From Candidatus Lumbricidiphila eiseniae (GTDB lineage Bacteria > Actinomycetota > Actinomycetes > Actinomycetales > Microbacteriaceae): a stretch of 64,000 bases of DNA. The DNA is taken from assembly GCA_002529645.1 (NCBI GenBank), contig NAEP01000036.1:1-64000 (forward strand), in the 5' to 3' direction. This document shows positions 16,815 through 24,688 of this stretch, in pieces. Positions within the stretch are counted from its first letter, which is position 1. The number at the start of each line of letters is the position of its first letter. Position numbers and translations under genes: made by a program. A model generated the notes under the pieces. The model was not told where the DNA came from and made no database searches. It was given only the letters and a program-made list of their open reading frames with translations.

Positions 16815-17603
16815 TCAATATTCGACTGGAGAAATGTAGTGGAATTTTTCGTAAAATTCGATGCCACGAAAGGGTGGTAGGAACTCTCTGACAAAACTGG
16901 TCTCAACGAAATCTTCTTTGTTAGCAAACCTGCCAGCACCGTCAGCGTGTTTCGCTAGATACGTCTTCCACATGTTATCGACAGGGGTCGCATGTAACGC
17001 AATGGCCTTACGTTTGGTGTCAAGCACGCTGGAAATATCCACGATCCTGTTTGTCAGCTGAGGACCGCGTGCGACATAGTATTTTTCAGTGACAAAATGA
17101 GGCATTATGTTCATATCCTTAAATTCTGGTAGATCTTGGTGGCGTCCGGCCATCCAGCAGGCAGCCTCGACAACCTTGCCCGTGAGGTAATGATCAGGGT
17201 TTTCTTCGTAGTGTCCCCACGGGTCAAACGAAATAACGGTATCGACCTTGAGGAATCGGAAAGGACCCATAAGACGGTGGCGTATTTCGGTAAGTTGAGT
17301 ATATTCCAAATAGTGGTTTTTGTAGTTAAAGTCATAGACCTTTTCAATCCCAAGCAATTTTGCTACTTGAGCCGTTTCCTGCTCAATTCGATGTATTGTC
17401 TCCCCGACGGAAAGGTCGTACGAGTCTTTTTCATCATTTGATAGTCTGATGAAATACCCTGTATAACCTTCCTTGATCATTTTCAATAGTGTTCCACCAG
17501 CGAAGAAAGTAAAGTCATCGGAGTGCGGAAATACAGCTGCGACCACTTTGCCCTCGTGAGGTTTACAACTATCCCATTGCTCTACAACAACATTATCTTC
17601 CAT
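16815..17603 (-). CDS. PIG-L family (LmbE-like) deacetylase
   Basis: The 262-residue zinc hydrolase has the family metal/catalytic motif as AVFPHSDDFTFF (His27, Asp29, Asp30; the usual form is PHPDD/E) and a later HYEENPDH segment providing a further His ligand. Relatives remove N-acetyl groups from GlcNAc-type sugars and related amides. No signal peptide is present, so it acts in the cytoplasm on imported substrate. It lies between the importer genes and the PLP enzyme, fitting a deacetylation step before amine elimination. Confidence 0.83.
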   Translation of the reverse strand: MEDNVVVEQWDSCKPHEGKVVAAVFPHSDDFTFFAGGTLLKMIKEGYTGYFIRLSNDEKDSYDLSVGETIHRIEQETAQVAKLLGIEKVYDFNYKNHYLEYTQLTEIRHRLMGPFRFLKVDTVISFDPWGHYEENPDHYLTGKVVEAACWMAGRHQDLPEFKDMNIMPHFVTEKYYVARGPQLTNRIVDISSVLDTKRKAIALHATPVDNMWKTYLAKHADGAGRFANKEDFVETSFVREFLPPFRGIEFYEKFHYISPVEY

Positions 17604-17666
17604 ACTATCCAGCCTTTCATTCGTATCTTTAGTGTACCTACATCGATCGACAACGACCCATTCGAG

Positions 17667-18434
17667 CTACACGTTAAAGTTTGCGAGGAACTCCTTAAGG
17701 CGCGGGGACTTTTTTTCAATAAAAATCTCATGTGGTGTACCCACAGCAGAAATCTTTCCAGCATCCATAAACACTACTTTACTGGATACTTCAAAAGCAA
17801 AATGCATTTCATGGGTGACAATGAGCATCGTAGTACCATCGTCAGCAAGCTGCTTAATCACATTGAGCACTTCACCTACGAGTTCCGGATCAAGAGCCGA
17901 CGTGGCTTCGTCAAACAGCATGATCTTTGGGTTCATCGCGACGGCACGAGCAATTGCAACACGCTGTTGCTGCCCGCCCGAAAGTTGCGACGGATAGGAC
18001 GCAAGCTTATCGCTGAGACCTACTCTCTCCAACCACTTTCTGCCGATTTCTTCAGCCTCCTCCTTGTTCATATTCTTAACTTTGATCAGCCCAAGCGTCA
18101 CGTTTCGGAGTGCCGTCATATGCGGGAATAGATTGAACGACTGAAATACCATTCCAGTGAGTACACGTTGATGGGCAATAGTTTTCTCTGAAAGACGCTT
18201 GCGCTTGCCTTCTACGGTGTGGTAACCGACCTCGTTGCCATCAATCAAGATCGAACCTTTTTGAAACGATTCAAGTAGATTTACGCAGCGTAAAAGCGTA
18301 GTTTTCCCAGATCCGCTGGAACCAATGATCGAGACGACCTCCCCAGAGTTTACCTCAAGGCTCACCTCCTCAAATATTTTGTTCACTCCGTACCACTTCT
18401 CAACATCGCGAATTTCTAGTATTAGCTCAGGCAT
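17667..18434 (-). CDS. Polar amino-acid type ABC transporter ATP-binding protein
   Basis: The 255-residue ATPase has Walker [12 protein letters not shown], signature [14 protein letters not shown], Walker [13 protein letters not shown] and the switch His in [10 protein letters not shown]. It belongs to the GlnQ/HisP group that energises uptake of amino acids and related zwitterions. It starts one base from the stop of the permease gene 18434-19117, so the genes are translationally coupled. It should pair with the two permeases and the lipoprotein upstream. Confidence 0.93.
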   Translation of the reverse strand: MPELILEIRDVEKWYGVNKIFEEVSLEVNSGEVVSIIGSSGSGKTTLLRCVNLLESFQKGSILIDGNEVGYHTVEGKRKRLSEKTIAHQRVLTGMVFQSFNLFPHMTALRNVTLGLIKVKNMNKEEAEEIGRKWLERVGLSDKLASYPSQLSGGQQQRVAIARAVAMNPKIMLFDEATSALDPELVGEVLNVIKQLADDGTTMLIVTHEMHFAFEVSSKVVFMDAGKISAVGTPHEIFIEKKSPRLKEFLANFNV

Positions 18435-19117
18435 TAGTAATCTCCTTTAATTCGTGTAAAAAAGGTGAGTCGTTTTTCCAACCGTGCACCGAGGAACTGT
18501 ATAAGCGAATTTAGAAGGAAAAATATCAGTCCAATGAGCGAATAATAGGAAAGCGCATTGCCATTAGTCGCTACGAGCTGATTCGCCGTGAGTAGCAGCT
18601 CAGACACACCGATGAGCGACAGTAAGGTAGATCCTTTGACCATCTCAGTGGCGGTGTTGACCCAGGGTGGAAGAATATGAACTGCTGCTTGAGGGAAGAG
18701 AATTTTGAAAAATATTTGATCGAAGCGCAGGCCGATTGCTTTTCCTGCCTCAGTCTGTCCTTGTGGGATGGATTGGAGTGCCCCTCGCGTAAGCTCAGCG
18801 ACATCCGCGGCACACATTGCAGAAAGTGCAATAATGCCAGATATTAGGGGACTCAAATCAATACCATACCCCTGCAAAAAGTATCCAAGGAAGAAGTAGA
18901 CCGAGAACAGTGTGACCAGCCCCGGAATTCCACGAATAATATCAACATAGAGGCGTACTGGAAACCGAAAATACCTGTTTGCATAGCAAAGTAAGAATCC
19001 AAGCAATATGCCAGAAATGGTGCCGATGATGATCGCAAAAAGTGCAGATAAAATGGTATTTAGAGCACCAGATAAGAGTGAGTTTGTAGCTGCAAATACA
19101 GTATCAATGAAGCTCAC
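18434..19117 (-). CDS. Amino-acid ABC transporter permease
   Basis: The HisM/GlnP-type permease has about five membrane helices and the cytoplasmic EAA loop ([18 protein letters not shown]) that docks on the ATPase. I chose the GTG at 19117 preceded by GAAAGG, giving [12 protein letters not shown]; a longer frame from 19228 overlaps most of the preceding permease tail and has no homology at its N-terminus. With this start it overlaps the upstream permease by 14 bp. It forms a heterodimeric channel with the permease at 19104-19790. Confidence 0.85.
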   Translation of the reverse strand: MSFIDTVFAATNSLLSGALNTILSALFAIIIGTISGILLGFLLCYANRYFRFPVRLYVDIIRGIPGLVTLFSVYFFLGYFLQGYGIDLSPLISGIIALSAMCAADVAELTRGALQSIPQGQTEAGKAIGLRFDQIFFKILFPQAAVHILPPWVNTATEMVKGSTLLSLIGVSELLLTANQLVATNGNALSYYSLIGLIFFLLNSLIQFLGARLEKRLTFFTRIKGDY

Positions 19118-19790
19118 GTCTTTCCTTTCTAGACCCCGCTGATAGTCGCTTTTCCACTTTCCGAAGAATGTAGGCAATGAGGTAGCAAGTGAGCACATAC
19201 AGAACAGCTGCCAGAAGCCATGCCTCAAATACCCTGAAAGTTTCGGTGTTTATTTTTATCGCAAAATATGTTAGCTCGTGCACGGTAATTGTTGCAGCAA
19301 GTGATGTGTCCTTGAACAAGGATATGAGGTAGTTGCTCATTGCCGGGAGAACATTTTTGAACATTATTGGCAACTGAAGTTCCCGGCGAATCTGAAAGCG
19401 AGACAGTCCCACAGTCTGACCGGCTTCAATTATCCCCTTGGGAATCGCTTGCAGTCCGGCTCTGAATACGTCGGTCATATATGCGCCGGCATATAGAGAA
19501 AGGGTAACTATAAACGATACCTCTTTGTTCATACTTATTCCGATCTGTGGCAAACCGAAATAAGTGAGGAAAACCAATACCAACAACGGTGTGTTACGGA
19601 ATAAAGCAGTATACGTTGAGGTCAATCGTTTAAGAATGGGTTTGGAGGAGACAGCTCCAAAGGCAGCAACTAGACCGAAAATAACACCTAAGAACAGCGA
19701 TATAATTGCGAGGAATAAGCCAAGCCCTAAACCTCCTAGCATCATTCCGATACTGTTCCAGATTACGTTGAAATCGAAATAGTATGCCAT
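19104..19790 (-). CDS. Amino-acid ABC transporter permease
   Basis: The 228-residue permease of the HisM family has a membrane helix at about 15-45, the FRNTPLLVLVFLTYFGLP segment and an EAA loop (QAIPKGIIEAGQTVGLSRFQ). The basic C-terminal tail overlaps the next permease. It is the second permease of the same importer, so the channel is probably a heterodimer. Confidence 0.9.
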   Translation of the reverse strand: MAYYFDFNVIWNSIGMMLGGLGLGLFLAIISLFLGVIFGLVAAFGAVSSKPILKRLTSTYTALFRNTPLLVLVFLTYFGLPQIGISMNKEVSFIVTLSLYAGAYMTDVFRAGLQAIPKGIIEAGQTVGLSRFQIRRELQLPIMFKNVLPAMSNYLISLFKDTSLAATITVHELTYFAIKINTETFRVFEAWLLAAVLYVLTCYLIAYILRKVEKRLSAGSRKERRELH

Positions 19791-19823
19791 TTACTGCCTC
19801 CTCCTGACCCTACTGCTCACTAA

Positions 19824-20705
19824 TCAATGAAACATCGCTGGTTTCCCAATTGCAGGCACTGGAAGTTGAACTCCAAAGTACTTGGCGTATGCATTATTGT
19901 AGAGCTGATATGTGGCGCCAGTCATAGAATCAAGCAAAACTCCGTTGATGAAGTTGATCCAGATCTGGTCACCCGTTCTCATCGCAGCGCCATAATTCTG
20001 TGGATGACCTGCGTAGCCTGAGTTGATGTATTTATCGGGTTGCTGACTTGCAAGCCACATAATGGATGATAGGTCGACTGCACCAGCATCGGCACGGTTA
20101 GAGTCTATGGCCTGATACACAAGACCTTGATCTCCATACTGGTCATCTTTCGCTCCTTTTAGAATTTCCTGGACAGACTTGGCAGAATCAACGTTCTGAA
20201 GAATGGCTATTGTGACATCTTTTCCGGCCGCTTTTGCCGCTTCCAATTCCTTGAAGCTCTTATATTTACCACCCGTTGGCAGGATAAGTCCTATACCCTC
20301 TGTGTAGTAGGGAATGGAGAATGCTACTTTTTGCAGCCGTGCTGGCGAGATGGTCATGAACTGGAAAGTTATGTCGACTTTGTCCGTCAGCAAATTTGGA
20401 ATTCGTGCGTCGGGTGATTGCTCCACGAACTGCACTTTGGTGGGATCGCCAAATATCGCGGTGGCAATGATCTTGCCCATCTCAATATCGAATCCAACCA
20501 ATTTCCCGGATGCATCCTTGAAGTGCCACGGTACATTGGTGCTGCCGGTCCCAACAATCAAATGACCCCTGTCAAGTACCTTTTGAAGTGTTGGTTTCCC
20601 AATTGTGCCGTTTGCGGGAGCCGAACAGCCAGTCAAAACTGATCCCATCGTCACCACAGCAAGAAGTATCACAATAATTTTTTGAATCGATTTTTTGATT
20701 TTCAT
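19824..20705 (-). CDS. Amino-acid ABC transporter substrate-binding lipoprotein
   Basis: The 293-residue protein starts MKIKKSIQKII and has a lipobox TGC at about residues 25-27 (VLTGCS), so it is lipid-anchored outside the membrane. Family-3 solute-binding features follow: HLIVGTGSTNVPWHFKDASG, GKLVGFDIEMGK, ARIPNLLTDKVDI and RLQKVAFSIPYY. The ligand cannot be read from sequence; polar amino acids or derivatives are usual. It heads the transporter part of the operon with AGGAGA before the ATG. Confidence 0.9.
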   Translation of the reverse strand: MKIKKSIQKIIVILLAVVTMGSVLTGCSAPANGTIGKPTLQKVLDRGHLIVGTGSTNVPWHFKDASGKLVGFDIEMGKIIATAIFGDPTKVQFVEQSPDARIPNLLTDKVDITFQFMTISPARLQKVAFSIPYYTEGIGLILPTGGKYKSFKELEAAKAAGKDVTIAILQNVDSAKSVQEILKGAKDDQYGDQGLVYQAIDSNRADAGAVDLSSIMWLASQQPDKYINSGYAGHPQNYGAAMRTGDQIWINFINGVLLDSMTGATYQLYNNAYAKYFGVQLPVPAIGKPAMFH

Positions 20706-20850
20706 TCACTTCTCCTATTGTTTGTGCATGTTTATCAATCGAACTCTTCACAAATGAGCGTACACAACTCTTTGAAACCTAATGTAAGTTTGACGAAGTG
20801 ACCGGTAAGAGTGTGTCTACAGATCGGGTGACTTGGGGTAAACTAAGATG

Positions 20851-21525
20851 CTATATCTTTGTGCGTATCTCATCGAGATAATTGTAAAGTGTGTACTTGG
20901 AGATATCCAGGACTCTGCAGATTGTCCCGCTAGATTTGCTGATAAGAAAAGCCCCCTTATCGTCCAGATACTTGACCATCTTTATTTTGTCGGCTTTTGT
21001 CATGACATTTATTGGCTTCCCCACCATCGCGATAGCTTGGCGAGTCAGGTAACCCAAGAGGTCACTTACATTGTTTGCAAAGTATTCATCTACTTCGACT
21101 TTTTCTGGCGCAATTATTTTGCTCAGAGATTTCTGAGTCATTACCATGGGGGAGATGTCAAAATTGATGCAGAGAGCGCCTATGCCTTGTCCGTTATCAT
21201 CCTTGATATATATTGACGAGGACTTCAAAGTTTTCCCATCCTCGGTCTGGGTAATATAGTTGTATCGGTCTCCCTCGGTTGATGTGCCTCGCATAACTTC
21301 TAACCCTAAATTGCTCCCACAATCACCAATTTGTCGCCCGGTGATGTGTGCGTTTTCTATAGCAATAATGGATTTGTCGTAGCCTTTCGACCAATCATGC
21401 AGGACGATTTCGCAGTCCTCGCCCCACTGGGCAGCCAACATTTTCATCAAGGCCCTCAGGAAGGGCAGCTCACTCTCGATGCTCTTCACACAACGACTCC
21501 GTCCTTGCGAATATTTTTTATGCAA
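20851..21525 (-). CDS. YheO/DauR-type transcriptional regulator
   Basis: The 224-residue protein has an N-terminal PAS-like YheO domain (about 20-130: QWGEDCEIVLHDWS, SIYIKDDNGQGIGALCINFD) and a C-terminal helix-turn-helix (about 185-222: AFLISKSSGTICRVLDISKYTLYNYLDEI). In Pseudomonas, DauR of this family controls D-arginine use. Here it is first in the island, upstream of the binding protein by about 145 bp in the same direction, and probably senses the imported substrate. It ends LDEIRTKI. Confidence 0.85.
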   Translation of the reverse strand: MHKKYSQGRSRCVKSIESELPFLRALMKMLAAQWGEDCEIVLHDWSKGYDKSIIAIENAHITGRQIGDCGSNLGLEVMRGTSTEGDRYNYITQTEDGKTLKSSSIYIKDDNGQGIGALCINFDISPMVMTQKSLSKIIAPEKVEVDEYFANNVSDLLGYLTRQAIAMVGKPINVMTKADKIKMVKYLDDKGAFLISKSSGTICRVLDISKYTLYNYLDEIRTKI

Positions 21526-21564
21526 GCTAAATTTTTTTTAGTACATCACAGGTTCCGACGTTTG

Positions 21565-22290
21565 TCAAGGCCTGATGTCCCTCGAGTGGGGAACCAGGCT
21601 TGGTCGGCCCGCCCCCGTTGTCAACGATTCACCGCGAGTGTTGCCCTCGTGGCTGTGCAGCAACGTCGTGCGGAGGCCGCGATAGCCCACCATCCCTGTG
21701 GGTGCTTCTGACAGGCACCTCCACTGGCTCATCTGACTCCGTCCTGTAGCGGGATGCCCCGCGCGCTGATGAGACGGAGGACCCGCCGATGAAGGCACGT
21801 GAGTTTTGGTAGCGGGATGCCTCGCGCACTGATGAGACCGTCGCAGCCGAGGGTATCCAGCAGATCCCAGGTCTTGCCATCGACCCGCGGCTTCACCATC
21901 ACAGGGGGTCTTGCAGATGCATCCGTCGACGATGAAGTTGAGATTGGCGAGGTTCAAGCCGATCATCTTGTCGTAGGTGCCCGGGCCAATTTTGCTCCAG
22001 TTCGATGAAGATATCCTCGCCGTGACCCGCTCGTCACGGCGAATTCGGATCCTGATCGCCCAGCAGCCGCTGTCAGCGACCTTGACGTAGGCGATGCCAC
22101 CACAAGCACCTGCACAAGCCTGTCAAACACAATACGATCCGACACCCGCAGACAATGACAACCCAACGGCTACCCATCCACCACCAGCGGGATCAGCACC
22201 GGGAACTGCCCCCAGACCGGATCAACAAACGATGATGAAACGGCGGGCACGATAGCTCCAGTTGATGCACCAAATCTTCACACATCCGTG
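21565..22290 (-). pseudogene. Decayed IS5-family transposase
   Basis: Minus-strand pieces in several frames match actinobacterial IS5-type transposases: FVDPVWGQFPVLIPL, then PLGCHCLRVSDRIVFDRLVQVLV, then a stretch ending in MIGLNLANLNFIVDGCICKTPCDGEAAGR (the first catalytic Asp lies in VDGC). A stop (TAG for His), frameshifts and loss of the rest of the catalytic core make it dead. Downstream of CDGEAAGR the sequence no longer matches the family and contains an in-frame 63-bp-period duplication. It lies at the right edge of the AT-rich island. Confidence 0.75.
21746..21838. repeat. Copy-spacer-copy duplication, period 63 (locus 8)
   Basis: A 30-bp segment at 21746-21775 recurs at 21809-21838 (28 of 30 matches; core GTAGCGGGATGCC and CTGATGAGAC) around a 33-bp spacer. 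On the minus strand both copies can be read as LISARGIPL in one frame, so the 63-bp insert keeps frame. It lies in the transposase debris. Confidence 0.88.
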
Positions 22291-22351
22291 GCTAACAGGC
22301 TTCGTACCCGCCCCACACCACCGCCACACCGCCACCTATCCGCACGATCTC

Positions 22352-23116
22352 TTAGGCGCTGTTGAGTGGGGCTGCGAGCGAGGCAGCCCCGATGATCCCG
22401 GCGTTGTTGAGGTGTACGGCCGGAATAATGGGGGTCTTTAACGAGAGCAGCGGCAGAAAGTCACGAGCATTCTTTGATACTCCACCGCCGACAACGAATA
22501 GATCCGGTGAGAAGAGGAACTCGAGCATTGAGTAGTACTTTTGCAGACGTTTCGCCCACTGATCCCAGTCCAGGTCTTCTTTAGCTTTTGCCCCATAGGA
22601 GGCAAGTTTTTCGGCGTCCGTGCCATCCATTTGCAGGTGTCCGAGTTCGGCGTTGGGAATGAGTGTGCCGTCATAGAGCAGCGCCGAGCCGATGCCGGTG
22701 CCGAGGGTGGTCAGAATAACGAGGCCTTTCACGCCGCGTGCGGCACCGTAGTGCACCTCGGCGTAGCCGGCGGCATCCGCATCATTGGTAAACCGGATGC
22801 CGCGTCCGAGCTCTTCCTCAAACAGCGCTTCAGCGGGCAACCCAATCCATTCGTCGGAGACGTTCGCGGCCGAGAGGGTGTGCCCATTTTTAACGACCGC
22901 GGGAAAGCAGACACCCAGCGCCTCGATGCGGTCTGACACGCTCGGTTCAATGTCGGTGAGAAGTCGGCGGGTCGTGGTGAGGATGTCGCGGGGTCTGCCA
23001 CCATCCGGAGTGGGGATTTTGATTCGCGGGGAGAGCAGTTCACCGGAGTCGAGGTCGACAACCGCCCCTTTGATTCCGGTGCCACCAATATCGATTCCAA
23101 TTGCCTGACTAGTCAC
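22352..23116 (-). CDS. ppgK: Polyphosphate glucokinase
   Basis: PpgK phosphorylates glucose using polyphosphate (and usually ATP). The 254-residue ROK-fold protein has the phosphate-binding motif AIGIDIGGTGIKGAVVD, the sugar-binding TNDADAAGYAE, and LTTLGTGIGSALLYDG. The tail with WAKRLQKYYSMLEFLFSPDLFVVGGGVSK is diagnostic of actinobacterial PpgK. It starts with a GTG at 23116. It is probably monocistronic, with a strong hairpin upstream separating it from other genes. Confidence 0.92.
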   Translation of the reverse strand: MTSQAIGIDIGGTGIKGAVVDLDSGELLSPRIKIPTPDGGRPRDILTTTRRLLTDIEPSVSDRIEALGVCFPAVVKNGHTLSAANVSDEWIGLPAEALFEEELGRGIRFTNDADAAGYAEVHYGAARGVKGLVILTTLGTGIGSALLYDGTLIPNAELGHLQMDGTDAEKLASYGAKAKEDLDWDQWAKRLQKYYSMLEFLFSPDLFVVGGGVSKNARDFLPLLSLKTPIIPAVHLNNAGIIGAASLAAPLNSA

Positions 23117-23211
23117 GGAGTATCACACTATATGTCAGACCATAAGTTCGCTACTTGACCATCCGACCGAATCCGTTGACGGGCAGCGACGAGACTCTGT
23201 GCGTGCATCCT

Positions 23212-23239
23212 GGAACCCCGGTGAGACCGGGGTTCCTTT
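23212..23239. terminator. Strong hairpin with T-run between ppgK and the small ORF
   Basis: GGAACCCCGGT (23212-23222) pairs perfectly with ACCGGGGTTCC (23226-23236) over loop GAG and is followed on the plus strand by TTT. It has intrinsic terminator shape for plus-strand transcription, though no plus-strand gene ends nearby; it may be a remnant of a lost gene. The stretch 23117-23500 otherwise holds only this hairpin and the locus-9 duplication. Confidence 0.6.
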
Positions 23240-23389
23240 CTGAAGGCAGGTGAGACATGACCGTGGCAAGCAGGCCGCGACGCAGTTGTTCGTGCCGCGA
23301 CCGGGGCACCGATCGTCGAGTTCAAGGGAACCCACTAAATTCGTCCGTGCGGAACCAACCGGGCTCCCGTGAGCTCGTCTGAAGTCGCA

Positions 23390-23476
23390 GAGTCCAGTTG
23401 TTATCCTGCGGAGCGCACCGCAGCCGCGTTCGCACGAGAATCCGCACCCGCGAGCCCAGTTGTTATCCTGCGGAGC
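23390..23476. repeat. Copy-spacer-copy duplication, period 62 (locus 9)
   Basis: A 25-bp segment at 23390-23414 recurs at 23452-23476 (24 of 25 matches; core CCAGTTGTTATCCTGCGGAG), leaving up to 37 bp between. The second copy ends 12 bp before the TAGACT -10 box of the small gene at 23501, so the duplicated DNA probably includes part of that promoter. Confidence 0.92.
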
Positions 23477-23500
23477 AGGCTCTCACCGTAGACTCACACC

Positions 23501-23686
23501 ATGATCTCCGATCTTGAAGACAGATACTGGTTTAACACAAAGACCGGAGAAGTCGAGCACGGGCTCCTCTCGCCATCGAAAGATCGGATTGGCCCGTTTA
23601 ACACGGCCGACGCGGCGTCCCACGCGCTCGAGAAGATACAGGAAAACAGTGCCATATGGGCGGCTGAGGATGCGCTCGACAACTGA
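23501..23686 (+). CDS. Small conserved actinobacterial protein (SPOR-like)
   Basis: The 61-residue acidic protein with DRYWFNTKTGEVEHG, then GPFNTADAASHALEKIQENS and WAAEDA, matches a short actinobacterial family often labelled SPOR-domain or, wrongly, methionine aminopeptidase. The function is unknown. TAGACT at 23489-23494 ends 6 bases before the ATG and there is no Shine-Dalgarno sequence, so the transcript is probably leaderless. The gene is convergent with panB. Confidence 0.75.
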   Translation: MISDLEDRYWFNTKTGEVEHGLLSPSKDRIGPFNTADAASHALEKIQENSAIWAAEDALDN

Positions 23687-23757
23687 CATCGTCCTGATTG
23701 GCGGATGCCGAGACCAGCGGATACCGGGTTCCTGGTCTGAGCTGCCCGGCTGGTTGC

Positions 23758-24660
23758 TTATTCGTAGCTGTGTTCGGGACCAGGGTAGTTTCCGCTCGCG
23801 ACATCCGCCCGCCACCTCGTTGCCGCATCAGACAGGATGTCAGCCAGCTGTGCGTACTGCTTCACGAACTTTGGTACTCGCCCGATCGTAAACCCGGCCC
23901 AGTCTGTCCATACGAGCAATTGACCATCACACTCTGGACCGGCTCCAACACTGATAGTCGGGATATCCAGAGCCGTCGTGATCTGTCGGGCTGTGTCGGC
24001 CGGTATCATCTCCAACACGACCGCAAAAGCGCCAGCCTCCTGCACGGAGCGGGCATCGGCAAGCAACTGCGCCACTCCGTCGCCGCGTCCCTGAATGAGG
24101 TGCCCGCCGAGCCCGTGTTCTGATTGCGGGGTAAAACCGATGTGTGCCATAACGGGAATTCCCGCACTGACGATGCGACGAATCTGCTTGTGGCTGCGCT
24201 CACCACCCTCAAGTTTGACCGCGTGTGCGCCGGTCTCCTTCATGAATCGGACCGCCGTGTGCAGTGCATCTTCCGGTCCGTTTTCATAGGAGCCGAATGG
24301 CATATCGGCGATGACGAATGCGCGGGTTACGGCTCCGGCAACCGCACGGGTAAGCGGGATGAGTTCCTCAACCGTGACCGGCAGGGTTGTTCCGTAGCCG
24401 AGGACATTGTTCGCCGCAGAATCGCCGACAAGAAGGAAATCGATGCCTGCCTCGTCAAAGATTCGGGCGGTCAGCTGGTCATAGCTGGTCAGGCCTGTGA
24501 TCTTGTGACCTTCGTGTTTGGCCTGCTGAAAGTGGCGAGTGCGTACCCGCTTCGGGCCATCCGTGTGTGCGGCCGGATACGCAGTGGCGGAAGAAGCCTC
24601 GGCACTGTCGGACCCGTGTCGTGGCTGTGACGCATCGGGTTGTACGTGTTGCTCTGACAT
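23758..24660 (-). CDS. panB: 3-methyl-2-oxobutanoate hydroxymethyltransferase
   Basis: PanB transfers a hydroxymethyl group from methylenetetrahydrofolate to 2-oxoisovalerate to make ketopantoate, the first step of pantothenate synthesis. Signatures: ITGLTSYDQLTARIFDEAGIDFLLVGDS, ADMPFGSYEN, AVKLEGGE, IPVMAHIGFTPQS and ISVGAGPECDGQLLVWTD. The start at 24660 (MSEQHVQPD) gives a polar N-terminal extension of about 37 residues before KRVRTRHFQ, common in Microbacteriaceae. A longer upstream frame is not supported. It is convergent with the small ORF; GACCAG..CTGGTC at 23713-23738 may form a terminator hairpin. Confidence 0.92.
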   Translation of the reverse strand: MSEQHVQPDASQPRHGSDSAEASSATAYPAAHTDGPKRVRTRHFQQAKHEGHKITGLTSYDQLTARIFDEAGIDFLLVGDSAANNVLGYGTTLPVTVEELIPLTRAVAGAVTRAFVIADMPFGSYENGPEDALHTAVRFMKETGAHAVKLEGGERSHKQIRRIVSAGIPVMAHIGFTPQSEHGLGGHLIQGRGDGVAQLLADARSVQEAGAFAVVLEMIPADTARQITTALDIPTISVGAGPECDGQLLVWTDWAGFTIGRVPKFVKQYAQLADILSDAATRWRADVASGNYPGPEHSYE

Positions 24661-24688
24661 GTGGCAAGTCTCCCACACCCTTCGGGCT

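Larger units (their letters stand above)
15130..21545. mobile_element. AT-rich horizontally acquired catabolic island
   Basis: From just after rnpB to about 21545 the base composition drops sharply (by eye low-40s % GC, against high-50s around it) and codon use changes to A/T-ending codons. All eight genes lie on the minus strand as one apparent operon: regulator, binding protein, two permeases, ATPase, PIG-L deacetylase, SelA-like enzyme, RidA. The right edge abuts a decayed IS5-type transposase and the left edge abuts rnpB. I found no integrase and no convincing direct repeat at the ends. The composition suggests a donor such as a low-GC Bacillota species. Confidence 0.8.

Noticed and set aside
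15130-21545. rnpB as the attachment site of the AT-rich island
   Set aside because: No duplicate of the rnpB 3' end was found at the right edge and there is no integrase in the island.
21600-21720. Third copy of the locus-8 repeat about 63 bp to the left
   Set aside because: Only scattered matches; too weak to list as a copy.
23128-23340. Possible gene fragment between ppgK and the SPOR-like gene
   Set aside because: No frame gives a recognisable family; only a terminator-like hairpin is supported.
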